DNA from: Haloarculaceae archaeon
GTDB taxonomy: Archaea > Halobacteriota > Halobacteria > Halobacteriales > Haloarculaceae
Direction of reading: 5' to 3'
Assembly (NCBI GenBank): GCA_018609945.1
Contig: JAHENO010000168.1
Location: 1-25,706 of the forward strand
DNA: 25,706 nt
In this document: in pieces, positions 8,070 to 16,222 of the stretch
How the letters are laid out: the number at the start of each line of letters is the position of its first letter
Numbering within the stretch: position 1 is the stretch's first letter
Position numbers and translations under genes: made by a program
The notes under the pieces: generated by a model
What the model was told of the DNA's origin: nothing
The model's database searches: none
The model's input: the letters and a program-made list of their open reading frames with translations, nothing else

Positions 8070-9419
8070 TCAGTACGTCTGGTCCGTCTCGCGCTGGAGG
8101 TGACACGCCACGAAGTGACGGTCGTCGCCGTACTCGGGGTCGGTCTCGTACTCGGGGTCCTCGCGGGCGCAGACGCTCTCGGCGACGAACGCCCCGACCA
8201 GCAGCGACCGGGCGTCCTCCCAGTCGTCCCGTTCGATGGCCGCGACGGCGTCCTTGACCACTTCCCCGGCTTCCCCTCTAGGGAACCCGCCGTCGAAGTA
8301 CCGCTCGCGGATGTCGGCGGCGTCCGTGGCGGCGAACTCCCGGCGGTCGACAGCGCGCGCAAAGCGCCTGACTGCGTCCCACTCCTCGTCGGTCAGGTCT
8401 ACCGAGTCGGGTGCGATGAGCGCGGGACACCGGGTGTGGAACCGACAGCCAGCGGGCGGGTCGACCGGGCTGGGCACGTCGCCCGCCAGGACGCCCCGCT
8501 CGCCCGACGCGCGCGGGTCCGGGACCGGGATGGAGTCGAGCAGCGCCCGCGTGTAGGGGTGCCGGGGGTTCTCGAACAGCTCCTCCTTCTCGGCCAGTTC
8601 GACGACCTTCCCGAGGTACATCACCGCGACGCGGTCGCTGATGTGACGGATGACGGAGAGGTCGTGTGCGATGAAGACGTACGTGAGCCCGAACTCGTCC
8701 TGGAGGTCGCGCATCGTGTTCAGCACCTGCGCCTGGATGGAGACGTCCAGCGCCGAGACGGGTTCGTCACAGACGATCAGGTCCGGCTCCACCGAGAGGG
8801 CCCGCGCGAGGTTGATCCGCTGGCGCTGGCCGCCCGAGAACGCGTGGGGATAGCGGTTGTAGTGCTGGGGGTCCAGTCCCACCGCCTCCAGGAGGTCGCG
8901 TGCGCGTTCCTCCCGCCCTGCCTCGTCGAGCATGCCGTGAGCGCGCATCGGTTCCTCGACGATCCGGCCGACCGACAGCCGCGGGTTCAGCGACGACTGG
9001 GGGTCCTGGAAGATGAGCTGAACGTCCTGGCGGACCTCCCGGAGGGCGCTCGTTCCGAGCGTGGCGAGGTTCCGCCCGCGGAAGTAGACGGCCCCGTCCG
9101 TGGGTTCGACCAGCCGGAGGATCGTCCGCGCGAGCGTGCTCTTCCCGCAGCCCGACTCCCCGACCAGCCCGAGCGTCTCGCCGCGTTTCACGTCGAAGGT
9201 GACGTCGTCGACCGCCCGCACCCACTCGCGCTCGACCGACAGCGGGAGCGGCCCGTCGCCGTCGCGGTCCAGGTGGAGACCTCCCAGGGCGCCGGTGTCG
9301 GGGAAGTGCTTCGTCAGCCCGTCGACCCTGAGCAGCACCTCGCCGACGTCCGGGTCGGCCGGCAGGTCGGGGTGGTACTCCCCGTCGTCGGTCCCGAAGA
9401 GGTCGCCGAGCCTACTCAT
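8070..9419 (-). CDS. dppF: Dipeptide/oligopeptide ABC transporter ATP-binding protein (DppF/OppF type)
   Basis: 449 aa. ABC ATPase motifs in order: Walker A GESGCGKS (87-94), Q-loop FQDPQSSLNP (137-146), signature FSGGQRQR (194-201), Walker B LIVCDEP (214-220), H-loop His252. The C-terminal oligo_HPY region begins PPAGCRFHTRCP (321-332). Unlike its partner it carries about 85 residues between Cys331 and Cys417, then Cys439. Residues 42-70 are also an Asp/Gly-rich insertion before the Walker A strand. ATG at 9419 overlaps the stop of the upstream gene (ATGAGTAG, 8-nt overlap), which suggests translational coupling; a GTG at 9428 is an alternative. It is the last gene of the operon and would power import with DppD. 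Confidence 0.92.
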   Translation of the reverse strand: MSRLGDLFGTDDGEYHPDLPADPDVGEVLLRVDGLTKHFPDTGALGGLHLDRDGDGPLPLSVEREWVRAVDDVTFDVKRGETLGLVGESGCGKSTLARTILRLVEPTDGAVYFRGRNLATLGTSALREVRQDVQLIFQDPQSSLNPRLSVGRIVEEPMRAHGMLDEAGREERARDLLEAVGLDPQHYNRYPHAFSGGQRQRINLARALSVEPDLIVCDEPVSALDVSIQAQVLNTMRDLQDEFGLTYVFIAHDLSVIRHISDRVAVMYLGKVVELAEKEELFENPRHPYTRALLDSIPVPDPRASGERGVLAGDVPSPVDPPAGCRFHTRCPALIAPDSVDLTDEEWDAVRRFARAVDRREFAATDAADIRERYFDGGFPRGEAGEVVKDAVAAIERDDWEDARSLLVGAFVAESVCAREDPEYETDPEYGDDRHFVACHLQRETDQTY

Positions 9420-10587
9420 CGCCGTCACCCCGCGCGTCGGGTGCCGGCCGTTCGAGGTTCCCGATCGGACGGCTCGCCCAGTAATCCGCCTCCGGGAACG
9501 CCGACTCGTGTTTGAGACAGGCAGCCCGGTGTGGCCGTCCGTCCGCCACGACGGTCCGGCACGGCGGATTCCGTCGGGTGCAGACCTCGCGGGCGTCCGG
9601 ACACCGGGTGTGGAACCGACAGCCTGCGGGCGGGTCGATTGCCTCGGGCATGACGCCCGCGATGGGGTCGAGCTGTTCGACCGTCTCGTCGGGGCGGGGA
9701 ATCGAGTTCAGCAGCGCCTGCGTGTAGGGGTGTTTGGTGTCGTGGAAGAGCTCGTCGACGCCCGCCTGTTCGACGATCTCGCCGAGATACATCACGTTGA
9801 CCCGGTCGCAGATCTCGGCGACGACGCCCATGTCGTGGGTCACCCAGACGAAGCTCGTGCCGTACCGTTCCTGGAGATCACGCACGAGGTCGAGGATAGC
9901 CCCCTCGACGGTGACGTCAAGCGCAGTCGTGGGCTCGTCGGCGATGATCAGGCTGGGCTCGCAGGCCAGCGCCATCGCGATGAGCACCCGCTGGCGCATC
10001 CCGCCCGAGAACTCGTGGGGGTGGTCCTCGTAGCGGCGCTCGGCGTCCGGAATGTTGACCTCCCGGAGCATCTCGACGGCCGCCTCGCGTGCTGCCCGCC
10101 CCGAGAGATCCCGGTTCAGCTCGATGAACTCCCGGAGCTGGCCGCCCACCGTGTAGACCGGATTGAGGCTCTCCATGGGGTCCTGGAAGATGATGGCGAT
10201 CTCGTTGCCCCGGATGCGCTGGCGCATCGCCGACTCCGAGAGCATCTCCGGCCGCGGCACTGGCCGACCGGGCTGGCTACCGGGTTCGTCACCGGGGTCG
10301 TCACTCCGGTCGTCGCCCGCGGTGTCCGCAGCCGTGGCGTCGTCCTCGAACCCGACGAGGGTCTGGTCGCGAAAACGGACCTCGCCGCCGACGATCCGGC
10401 CGGGGTCCTCGACCAGCCGGAGGATCGACCGGACGGCGACGCTCTTGCCCGCGCCGGACTCGCCGACGAGGCCGACGATCTCCCCGGGCGCGACATCGAA
10501 GGAGATGCCGTCGACCGCCCGGACGACGCCGTCCTCCGTGAAGAAGTGCGTCTGCAGGTCCTCGACGGTCAGTAGTGGGTCGTGCAT
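9412..10587 (-). CDS. dppD: Dipeptide/oligopeptide ABC transporter ATP-binding protein (DppD/OppD type)
   Basis: 391 aa. Walker A GESGAGKS (41-48), Q-loop FQDPMESLNP (135-144), signature FSGGMRQR (193-200), Walker B LIIADEP (213-219), H-loop His251 (THDMG). The oligo_HPY tail has the compact cysteine set Cys323, Cys329, Cys336, Cys343 and Cys357; a cluster of this type binds a [4Fe-4S] centre in some OppD/DppD proteins. Between Walker A and the Q-loop, residues 80-115 are an Asp/Gly/Pro-rich insertion absent from bacterial homologues. It follows dppC by 31 bp. The signature and ATP-site residues are intact, so it should be active. The substrate could be peptides or another oligo-solute such as an oligosaccharide; this cannot be settled from sequence. 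Confidence 0.93.
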   Translation of the reverse strand: MHDPLLTVEDLQTHFFTEDGVVRAVDGISFDVAPGEIVGLVGESGAGKSVAVRSILRLVEDPGRIVGGEVRFRDQTLVGFEDDATAADTAGDDRSDDPGDEPGSQPGRPVPRPEMLSESAMRQRIRGNEIAIIFQDPMESLNPVYTVGGQLREFIELNRDLSGRAAREAAVEMLREVNIPDAERRYEDHPHEFSGGMRQRVLIAMALACEPSLIIADEPTTALDVTVEGAILDLVRDLQERYGTSFVWVTHDMGVVAEICDRVNVMYLGEIVEQAGVDELFHDTKHPYTQALLNSIPRPDETVEQLDPIAGVMPEAIDPPAGCRFHTRCPDAREVCTRRNPPCRTVVADGRPHRAACLKHESAFPEADYWASRPIGNLERPAPDARGDGDE

Positions 10588-10618
10588 CGTCAGTCCTGGA
10601 ATCGTGAGTCGGACATGG

Positions 10619-11692
10619 TCAGTTCTTGAGGCGCGGGTCCAGCGCGTCCCGGAGGCCGTCGCCGAAGAGGTTGAATCCGACGACAGTGATCAGGATGGCC
10701 AGGCCGGGCCAGATACTGAACCAGACGTTCTGGATCATGTAGTCGCGCGATATCGAGAGCATCCGTCCCCACGAGGGCGTGGGGGGGTTGACGCCGAAGC
10801 CCAGGAAGGAGAGGCCGGCGACGGTGAGAATCGCCGTGCCCACGCGCAGCGTTCCCTGGACGAGTACGGGGGTGATGCTGTTGGGGATGACGTGCCGGCG
10901 GATGATCGCCGGGGTGGAGACGCCGGCCGCGCGGGCGGCCTCGACGTAGACCTCCTCGCGGACGCTGAACACCCGCGAGCGGATGAGGCGGGCGAACTCG
11001 GGGACGTAGACGACGCCGACAACGAACATGATGATCGTCAGGTTCTCGCGGGCGCCCAGCACGGCCACCAGCGACAGCACCAGCACGAGGAACGGAATCG
11101 AGTACAGCGTCTCGACGAACCGCATCAGGACGTCGTCGACGCGGCCGCCGTAGTAGCCGGAGACGGCGCCGACGACGGTGCCCCCGAGCATGCCGACGAC
11201 GGCGGCGACGAACCCCACCTGGATTGCGACCCGGGACCCGTAGACGAGACGGAGGAGGATGTCCCGGCCCCGGTGGTCGGTCCCCAGCGGGTGGGCGAGC
11301 GTTCCCTCGCCGAACTGGTTCTCGAGGCCGACCGGCGGCAGGAGGCGCGGGGTTCCGGCGGGTTCGGCGACCGGGCTGGTCCAGACGGCCTTCGCGAGCG
11401 CGTACTGCTCGACGCCGAGGCCCGCGAAGACGCCAAATTCCGCGAGGAAATCGAAGAGGACGGCGTCGACCCAGGCGACGGCCGCCACCAGCGTGACGAG
11501 GCCGACGACGACCAGCCCCGCCGCCGCGGTCGGATCCCGGCGGAGTTGTCCCAGCGTGTACCGCCAGCCATACCGCGCCTCGACGTCTTCGCGTCGCTCG
11601 CGTTCCGTGCGACCCTCGTCGCGACCCGGCGCGAGCACGTCCCCGCGTCCGGCGTCGGCGCCCGATTCGGGGTCGCTGGTGTGGCCTGCCAC
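10619..11692 (-). CDS. dppC: ABC transporter permease (DppC/OppC type)
   Basis: 357 aa. Inner-membrane permease with a charged N-terminal tail of about 45 residues, a first membrane segment (about 57-78), a long outside loop, then five segments. The LGTDHRGRDILLRLVYGSR motif (about 137-155) and the EAA coupling loop YVEAARAAGVSTPAIIRRHVIPN (about 253-275) are classic OppC/DppC features. The EAA loop docks to the ATPases. Two GTG starts compete. The one at 11698 overlaps the dppB stop. The one at 11692 has GGAGGT at 11699-11704 with 6-nt spacing, so 11692 is preferred. It is third in the operon. Confidence 0.92.
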   Translation of the reverse strand: MAGHTSDPESGADAGRGDVLAPGRDEGRTERERREDVEARYGWRYTLGQLRRDPTAAAGLVVVGLVTLVAAVAWVDAVLFDFLAEFGVFAGLGVEQYALAKAVWTSPVAEPAGTPRLLPPVGLENQFGEGTLAHPLGTDHRGRDILLRLVYGSRVAIQVGFVAAVVGMLGGTVVGAVSGYYGGRVDDVLMRFVETLYSIPFLVLVLSLVAVLGARENLTIIMFVVGVVYVPEFARLIRSRVFSVREEVYVEAARAAGVSTPAIIRRHVIPNSITPVLVQGTLRVGTAILTVAGLSFLGFGVNPPTPSWGRMLSISRDYMIQNVWFSIWPGLAILITVVGFNLFGDGLRDALDPRLKN

Positions 11693-11694
11693 TG

Positions 11695-12696
11695 TCACAC
11701 CTCCTTCGAGCCGTAGGACACCCGCGGATCGACGTAGGCGTAGGTGATGTCGGTGAGGATGACGCCCACGAGGAAAAAGAGGCTGAACACCAGTGTCGTC
11801 CCCATGATGAGCGGGTAATCGAGGTTGTAGATGGCCGTCAGGATGAGCGTCCCCATGCCGTTGATGGAGAAGACGGCCTCGATGAGGATGGCGCCGCCGA
11901 TGGCCGACGCGAGCTGGAGGCCGATGATCGTGATGACCGGCAACTGGGCGTTCCGGAAGGCGTGCTTGCGGAGGATGGTTCGCTCCCTGACCCCGTATGC
12001 GCGGGCGAGCGTGACGTAGTCCTGGGAGAGGACGTCGAGCATCTCCGAGCGCTCGATGCGCGTGATGGCGGCCATCTGGAGCGTCCCGAGGGCGACGACC
12101 GGGAGCGCGAGGTGGTGCAACGCGGTCCCGAGCACGTCGATGCGGGTGCTCGCGCCGGTCACGTCCGCGGGGTCCGCCCAGGGGAGCACGAGGTTCGTCG
12201 AGGGGAACAGTCCGAGTTTGAACACGAAGATCAGGATGAGCATCAGCCCGATCCAGAAGGAGGGTGTCGAGACCCCGATCAGCGAGACGACGCGGGCGGC
12301 GTGGTCGGTGGGTTCGTTGCGCCGCTTGGCCGAGATGACTCCGAGCGGGACGGCCACGACGATGGCAAAGAGGTAACTGGAGAGCATCAACAACATCGTC
12401 TTGGGAAACCGCTCGGCGATTTTCGTCGTGACCGGCGTCTCGTAGTAGATGCTCCGCCCCAGATCGCCCCGGGCGATGTCGAGCAGGTAGTTGACGTAGC
12501 GTTGCCACAGCGGCTGGTCGAGGCCGTACTTGGCCCGGATGCTCGCCACCTCGGCCTGGCTGGGCGAGGGACCCAGCATCGTCTGGACGGGATCGCCCGG
12601 GATGGCGTTGGCCAGCAGGAACGTGATGGTGACGACACCCAGCAGTACCGGAACCGCCTGGACAAGCCGCCAGAGTGTGTAGCGGGCGATACCCAT
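11695..12696 (-). CDS. dppB: ABC transporter permease (DppB/OppB type)
   Basis: 333 aa, the usual OppB/DppB length. The N-terminal membrane anchor (YTLWRLVQAVPVLLGVVTITFLL, about 6-28) is followed by the AIPGDPV segment typical of the family, a periplasm-side loop with YGLDQPLWQRYVNYL (about 57-71), and further hydrophobic segments. The EAA loop is YVTLARAYGVRERTILRKHAFRN (about 226-248). It starts 12 bp after the binding-protein stop codon and ends overlapping the possible dppC GTG, so the genes are one transcript. The family pairs DppB with DppC as the membrane channel. Confidence 0.93.
   Translation of the reverse strand: MGIARYTLWRLVQAVPVLLGVVTITFLLANAIPGDPVQTMLGPSPSQAEVASIRAKYGLDQPLWQRYVNYLLDIARGDLGRSIYYETPVTTKIAERFPKTMLLMLSSYLFAIVVAVPLGVISAKRRNEPTDHAARVVSLIGVSTPSFWIGLMLILIFVFKLGLFPSTNLVLPWADPADVTGASTRIDVLGTALHHLALPVVALGTLQMAAITRIERSEMLDVLSQDYVTLARAYGVRERTILRKHAFRNAQLPVITIIGLQLASAIGGAILIEAVFSINGMGTLILTAIYNLDYPLIMGTTLVFSLFFLVGVILTDITYAYVDPRVSYGSKEV
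11699..11704 (-). promoter_or_regulatory. Ribosome binding site deciding the dppC start
   Basis: GGAGGT on the minus strand lies inside the last codons of dppB. It is directly against the first GTG (11698) but 6 nt from the second (11692), a normal spacing, so the second start is favoured. Confidence 0.5.
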
Positions 12697-12708
12697 CCGG
12701 AGGTCTTG

Positions 12709-14325
12709 TTACTGCACCGAGACGTTGTTCTCCCCGGAGACGAGCCAGAACTGGTCGGTCGGGTGGGCGACGAAGTCCTGCACGCGGTCCCGCACGCCGA
12801 AACTGTTCTTGAGGCCGTACGAGGGGATGTGTGCCCGGTCTTCGAGGATGGTGGTGATGGCGTCGATATACCGCGAGCGCCGCTCCTCCCGGTCGGTGGC
12901 CTGCCGGGCCTGCATGATGTTCCCGTCGACCTGATCGTTCCGGTAGTAGGTGCCGTTCGTGACCCCCTCCTGCTCCTGGGCGAACAGGAAATAGAGGAAC
13001 GTGTCGGGGTCGGGCGACCCGGCCCACCCCAGCGTGAACATGTTGTAGTCGTCGGCGCTCCCGGTGGCGTACTGTTCGAGGAACTGCGGCCAGTCGAGAC
13101 GGGTGACGTTCGCGCTGTAGCCGGCAGCCTCGATGCCGTTGCCGACGGAGATACCGATGTTCTCCCGCTTCTCGTCCGGCGGGACGATGATGTCGGCCGT
13201 CCAGTCGTCGGGGACTGCCCCGGCGTCGTCGAGCAACTCCTTGGCCCTGTCGACGTCCTTGTCGTGGGCGATGTCGGCCCACTCGTCGACCGGGAAGTCC
13301 CACCCCTCCGAGAGCACCCCCGGCACGGGGGCGTACTGCCGGACGCCAGTGGGTTCGACGAACTGCTCGACGGCGTCGTCCATCGAGAACGCGTAGTCGA
13401 CGGCTTCCCGGACCTGCGGGTCGGCGGTCGGGCCCTCGTTGCAGTTGAACGCGAGGTAGAAGTAACTGACTCCCTCGACGGCCTCGACGCTCGCGTTCGA
13501 CATGTTCTCGATGGTCTCCCAGGACTGGGGCGGGATGTCCTTCACGACGTCGTTCTCGCCGCTTTCCAGGGTCGTGATGCGGGTCGTCCCCTCCTCGACG
13601 GGCGTAAATTCGACGGTCTCCAGGTTCGGGACCGGCTCGCCCCAGTAGTCTTCCCAGCGGCTGATCTCGACGAATTCGCCCTCGCTCCAGTCCTCGAAGG
13701 TGAAGGGGCCGGACCCGACGGGCTCCTCCTTGTTGAACGCGTCCTTGTCTTCTTCGCGGACTGACTCGGGGACGACGCTGCGCGAGAGGTACCACTTGAA
13801 CGCGCCGAACTCGAAGGCGAGATCGAACTGGACGGTGGTCTCGTCGACCGGTTCGACCGTCTCGATCATGTTGACCTCGCCGGCGTTCTCTGTCTCCTCC
13901 TCCAGGGGCGCGGTGTAGGAGTAGGCGACGTCCGAGGCGGTCACGGGGTCGCCGTTCTGGAAGGTCGCGTCGCCGTTCAGCGGGACGATCCACCGCTGGC
14001 CGCTCCGCTCGATTTCGGGATCCCCGCTCGCGAGGACCGGTACCAGTTCGAGGTCCTGACTGAACCGGTACGGGGCCTCGAATATCTGGTCGGCCACCTC
14101 CGCCGAGGGGACGTCGTTCAACACGATCGGATCGAATTCGATGGGCGATTTCGCCTGCGACAGCGTGAGACGGCCGCCGCCGTCGCCGCCATCGCCGCCG
14201 TCGCCGCCATCGCCGCCGTCGCCGCCGAGACACCCGGCGAGAGTCAGTGCCGAGACACCCCCCACCGTCTGCAGGAGGGCTCGTCGTGGAACGGTTCGTT
14301 CGTTACTGGGACCAGTGTCGGACAT
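12709..14325 (-). CDS. Peptide/nickel-type ABC transporter substrate-binding lipoprotein (SBP family 5)
   Basis: 538 aa. The N-terminus is a Tat lipoprotein signal: Arg14-Arg15 in TVPRRALLQ, a hydrophobic core, then lipobox LAGC with Cys32 as the lipidated residue. Five GGD repeats (residues 34-48) form a flexible tether to the binding domain. The mature part has family-5 features: ASGDPEIERSGQRWIVPL, the FQNGDPVTASDVAYSY strand-loop (about 134-149), GSGPFTFEDW and DPQVREAVDYAFSMDD. It should be anchored on the outside of the cell membrane and hand solute to the DppBC channel. It is first in a five-gene operon. The twin arginines predict export by the Tat system rather than Sec, as for most haloarchaeal lipoproteins. 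Confidence 0.93.
   Translation of the reverse strand: MSDTGPSNERTVPRRALLQTVGGVSALTLAGCLGGDGGDGGDGGDGGDGGGRLTLSQAKSPIEFDPIVLNDVPSAEVADQIFEAPYRFSQDLELVPVLASGDPEIERSGQRWIVPLNGDATFQNGDPVTASDVAYSYTAPLEEETENAGEVNMIETVEPVDETTVQFDLAFEFGAFKWYLSRSVVPESVREEDKDAFNKEEPVGSGPFTFEDWSEGEFVEISRWEDYWGEPVPNLETVEFTPVEEGTTRITTLESGENDVVKDIPPQSWETIENMSNASVEAVEGVSYFYLAFNCNEGPTADPQVREAVDYAFSMDDAVEQFVEPTGVRQYAPVPGVLSEGWDFPVDEWADIAHDKDVDRAKELLDDAGAVPDDWTADIIVPPDEKRENIGISVGNGIEAAGYSANVTRLDWPQFLEQYATGSADDYNMFTLGWAGSPDPDTFLYFLFAQEQEGVTNGTYYRNDQVDGNIMQARQATDREERRSRYIDAITTILEDRAHIPSYGLKNSFGVRDRVQDFVAHPTDQFWLVSGENNVSVQ
14182..14226 (-). repeat. Gly-Gly-Asp coding microsatellite (5 units of 9 bp)
   Basis: Five consecutive 9-bp units encode GGD just after the lipidation site of the binding protein. 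On the plus strand the units alternate between GCCGTCGCC-like and GCCATCGCC-like forms. Changes in copy number stay in frame and would alter only tether length. Confidence 0.85.
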
Positions 14326-14372
14326 GGTGAACTCACTCGGGCCGTACGATTCGGGAAAAACTTTCGCTCTAC

Positions 14373-14382
14373 AAAAATATTT
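14373..14382 (-). promoter_or_regulatory. Promoter (TATA box) of the ABC transporter operon
   Basis: AAATATTTTT on the minus strand is the strongest TATA-like element in the window. Transcription would begin near 14350, leaving a leader of about 25 nt before the ATG at 14325. The operon's later genes have no comparable element. Confidence 0.7.
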
Positions 14383-14485
14383 CCACGAAACATTCAGCGA
14401 AATCACACTTTCTGGTGGCGTAGCGGTCGTTTCGCGACAGGAGCGCAGACAGTTGACCGATCCGACGCGGTCGGCCGGAGGTTCG

Positions 14486-14503
14486 CGCCGGTTCGGACCG
14501 GCG
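14486..14503. repeat. Hairpin in the gap before the tRNA gene
   Basis: CGCCGGT, loop TCGG, ACCGGCG: a perfect 7-bp stem. The remaining gap 14326-14580 (255 bp) holds the operon promoter and otherwise shows no gene; frames through it are low-complexity. Confidence 0.4.
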
Positions 14504-14580
14504 GGTGTCGGGGGATGGGTGCTGGCACGCGTCGGCGGAACCGAAAGGGACATTCGCCCGCCGGTCGGATGGCCGGCCGG

Positions 14581-14665
14581 GCGAGGGTGGCCGAGCCAGG
14601 CCAAAGGCGGCGGGCTTAAGACCCGCTCCCGTAGGGGTCCCTGGGTTCGAATCCCAGCCCTCGCA
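14581..14665 (+). tRNA. trnL: tRNA-Leu (anticodon UAA)
   Basis: 85-nt class II tRNA. The acceptor stem GCGAGGG (14581-14587) pairs with CCCTCGC (14658-14664), with discriminator A at 14665 and no encoded CCA. The anticodon stem GCGGG/CCCGC encloses loop CTTAAGA with anticodon TAA at 14617-14619, reading UUA. There is a long variable arm of the leucine type (14627 onward, CCC/GGG stem), and T arm CTGGG-TTCGAAT-CCCAG (14641-14657). No intron and no copy of its 3' end elsewhere in the window, so there is no sign of use as an integration site here. Confidence 0.96.
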
Positions 14666-14710
14666 TCTCGTCGGCGAACGGCTGTGAGGGGCGTGTGTGC
14701 TGGAACGACG

Positions 14711-14718
14711 TGTTTTTG
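14711..14718 (+). promoter_or_regulatory. TATA box of the DUF5813 gene
   Basis: TGTTTTTG lies 26-33 nt before the ATG at 14744, pointing to a leaderless mRNA and to that ATG as the start. Confidence 0.5.
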
Positions 14719-14743
14719 CGGCGGCCACGCCTACCGGACGGCG

Positions 14744-15235
14744 ATGACCGACGAGTCCACAGCATCCATCGAGCGGGCCTTCGAGCGCCACGAGGCTTAC
14801 GAGCGCGAGGGCGACGCCTTCGTCGTCTCGACGACCGCCTTCGACGGGCGCGTGACCGCCGTCGACGGCGGCGTCTACACGGTCACGGTCCGGCTGCCCA
14901 CCATCCAGGCGACGACGGTCGACGAGGTGGGCGACGCCGTCGCTGACGGGTGGTTCGACACCCTCCAGCGACGTCTCGAGGACGCCCCGAAGGCCACGCG
15001 CGCGACCGTCGAGCTGGCACGGTTCGACGTCGAACGGGACGGCGAGGACGTCTTCGTCACCTACGGGTTCGAATCGGACGACCCCGACCGCGCCGCCCGG
15101 ATCGCGAAGACTTTCGTCGAGTACGCCGAGGGGACCTACGTCGAGGGGGTCATCCCGGGCTACGAGTACGAGTCGCCGGTGGCGGACCTCCTCGAACGCG
15201 CCAGCCAGGGCGAGGGCGGCGGCACGCCGCTCTGA
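14744..15235 (+). CDS. DUF5813 family protein
   Basis: 163 aa, soluble and acidic, with no membrane segment or cysteine motif. The pattern FERHEAYEREGDAFVVSTTAFDGRV near the start, VRLPTIQATTVDEVGDAVADGWFDTLQRRLEDAP in the middle and AKTFVEYAEGTYVEGVIPGYEYESPVADLL near the end matches, from memory, the haloarchaea-restricted DUF5813 family. Its function is unknown. It stands alone between the tRNA and the convergent RAM gene. The start is fixed by the TATA box at 14711-14718; the frame is open upstream through the tRNA but that part is not protein-like. Confidence 0.72.
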   Translation: MTDESTASIERAFERHEAYEREGDAFVVSTTAFDGRVTAVDGGVYTVTVRLPTIQATTVDEVGDAVADGWFDTLQRRLEDAPKATRATVELARFDVERDGEDVFVTYGFESDDPDRAARIAKTFVEYAEGTYVEGVIPGYEYESPVADLLERASQGEGGGTPL

Positions 15236-15278
15236 TCGGTCACAGGGGACGACAGCGAGAAGGGTCGGCGGCTCGCGC

Positions 15279-15509
15279 TCACTCCATCGCGATGTAGGTC
15301 TGGGTGTCCGCGACGCCATCGATGTTCTGGACATGGGTGGCGGCGACGTCCTTGACGGCGGCGGGGGAGTCGACGTCGACGACGGCGATGAGGTCGATGT
15401 CGCCGGCGACGATGTGGGCGCGCTCGACGCCCTCGACGGCCGCGATGTCGTCCCGGATGCGGTCGGCGTCCCCGGTGTGGGCCTTGACAGTGACGTACGC
15501 ACGGACCAT
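15279..15509 (-). CDS. Stand-alone Lrp/AsnC ligand-binding (RAM) domain protein
   Basis: 76 aa, a complete RAM fold without the helix-turn-helix half of Lrp. It begins MVRAYVTVKAHTG, has the VEGVERAHIVAGDIDLIAVVDV core, and ends GVADTQTYIAME. RAM domains bind small molecules such as amino acids and form dimers or octamers. It lies 2 bp after the trkA stop and so is co-transcribed with it. It is a paralogue of the divergent gene at 16282: the two are the same length, with 30 of 76 residues identical by my count. By position it may sense a ligand for, or form a complex with, the TrkA protein. That is inference. Confidence 0.88.
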   Translation of the reverse strand: MVRAYVTVKAHTGDADRIRDDIAAVEGVERAHIVAGDIDLIAVVDVDSPAAVKDVAATHVQNIDGVADTQTYIAME

Positions 15510-15511
15510 CG

Positions 15512-16195
15512 TCAGGCACCTCCTGCGGTGGCGCGCCCCGTCTCGCCGACGATGACGCTACGGACGTCACCCAGTTTCTCGAAGGCCGCGAGGATAACCA
15601 GTTCGTCGCCTTCCTCGAGCGTGTCGTCGGGGTGTGGGACTCGAAGTGTGCCGTCGCGCTTGCCGAACGCGAGCAGCCGACACTCCCCCGGGAGTTCGAG
15701 TTCCGAAAGGGTGTAGCCCCGGACCGGCGAGGCGCGCGTGACGGTCAACTCGACGAGCTGGAGGTTCTGGGCGATGTCGGCGATTGCGCGGATATTGCCC
15801 CCCAGGAGCGCGTTCTTGGCGACGATGGCGCCCAGCCGCTCGGGGTAGATGACCTCGTCGACCTCGTCGGCGTACTCCCGGTAGATGTCCTCGCGGTAGT
15901 CTTCGTCGATGCGCATGACCGTCCGACAGCCGTACTGGTTGGCGATCATGCACGCCGCGAAGTTGTCGTTGAGGTCGCTCGTGAGCGCGCCCAGCGCGTC
16001 CGCGGACTCGACGCCGGCCCGCTTGAGCGTCTCCTCGATGGCGCCGTCGCCCTGCACGACCTCGAACCCCTCGTTGCGCGCGCGGTCGACCGCCGCGTCG
16101 TAGCTCTCGACGAGCACGACCTTGTGCCCGCTGTCCTCGAGGGCACGCGCGGTCCGGATCCCCACGCGGCCTGCACCGACGATGACGAATCGCAT
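15512..16195 (-). CDS. trkA: TrkA-family potassium channel/uptake regulatory protein
   Basis: 227 aa. Residues 1-125 are a TrkA-N (RCK) Rossmann domain with VIVGAGRVG (4-12) and the acidic residue Glu30 (VVLVES) that favours NAD(H) over NADP(H). DGAIEETLKRAGVESADAL and the following TSDLNDNFAACMIAN stretch are typical of the domain. Residues about 140-218 form a TrkA-C domain (SPVRGYTLSELELPGECRLLAFG, then EEGDELVILAAFEKL). It should be a cytoplasmic regulator of a Trk/Ktr-type or other cation channel, gated by nucleotide. No TrkH membrane subunit is in the window. A RAM-domain gene follows after 2 bp, and another diverges from it upstream. Confidence 0.93.
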   Translation of the reverse strand: MRFVIVGAGRVGIRTARALEDSGHKVVLVESYDAAVDRARNEGFEVVQGDGAIEETLKRAGVESADALGALTSDLNDNFAACMIANQYGCRTVMRIDEDYREDIYREYADEVDEVIYPERLGAIVAKNALLGGNIRAIADIAQNLQLVELTVTRASPVRGYTLSELELPGECRLLAFGKRDGTLRVPHPDDTLEEGDELVILAAFEKLGDVRSVIVGETGRATAGGA

Positions 16196-16222
16196 ACCCG
16201 CCCGTACGACGAGCGGCGTGAA

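Noticed and set aside
10590..10616. Mini-ORF of 8 codons (MSDSRFQD) between dppC and dppD
   Set aside because: It has an ATG shortly after the dppC stop, but it is too short to support as a gene. It might play a part in coupling, which the sequence alone cannot show.
14173..14228. Period-9 repeat mistaken for a CRISPR or intergenic VNTR
   Set aside because: The units are inside the binding-protein gene and encode GGD; there are no spacers.
11693..14233. Very long minus frame that would fuse about 840 residues to the N-terminus of DppC
   Set aside because: The upstream part is an out-of-frame reading of the binding protein and DppB, Arg/Pro-rich. The true dppC start is at 11692 with its own ribosome binding site.
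14581..14665. tRNA-Leu as an attachment site of a mobile element
   Set aside because: No repeat of the tRNA 3' end, integrase or phage gene is present downstream; neighbours are ordinary chromosomal genes.
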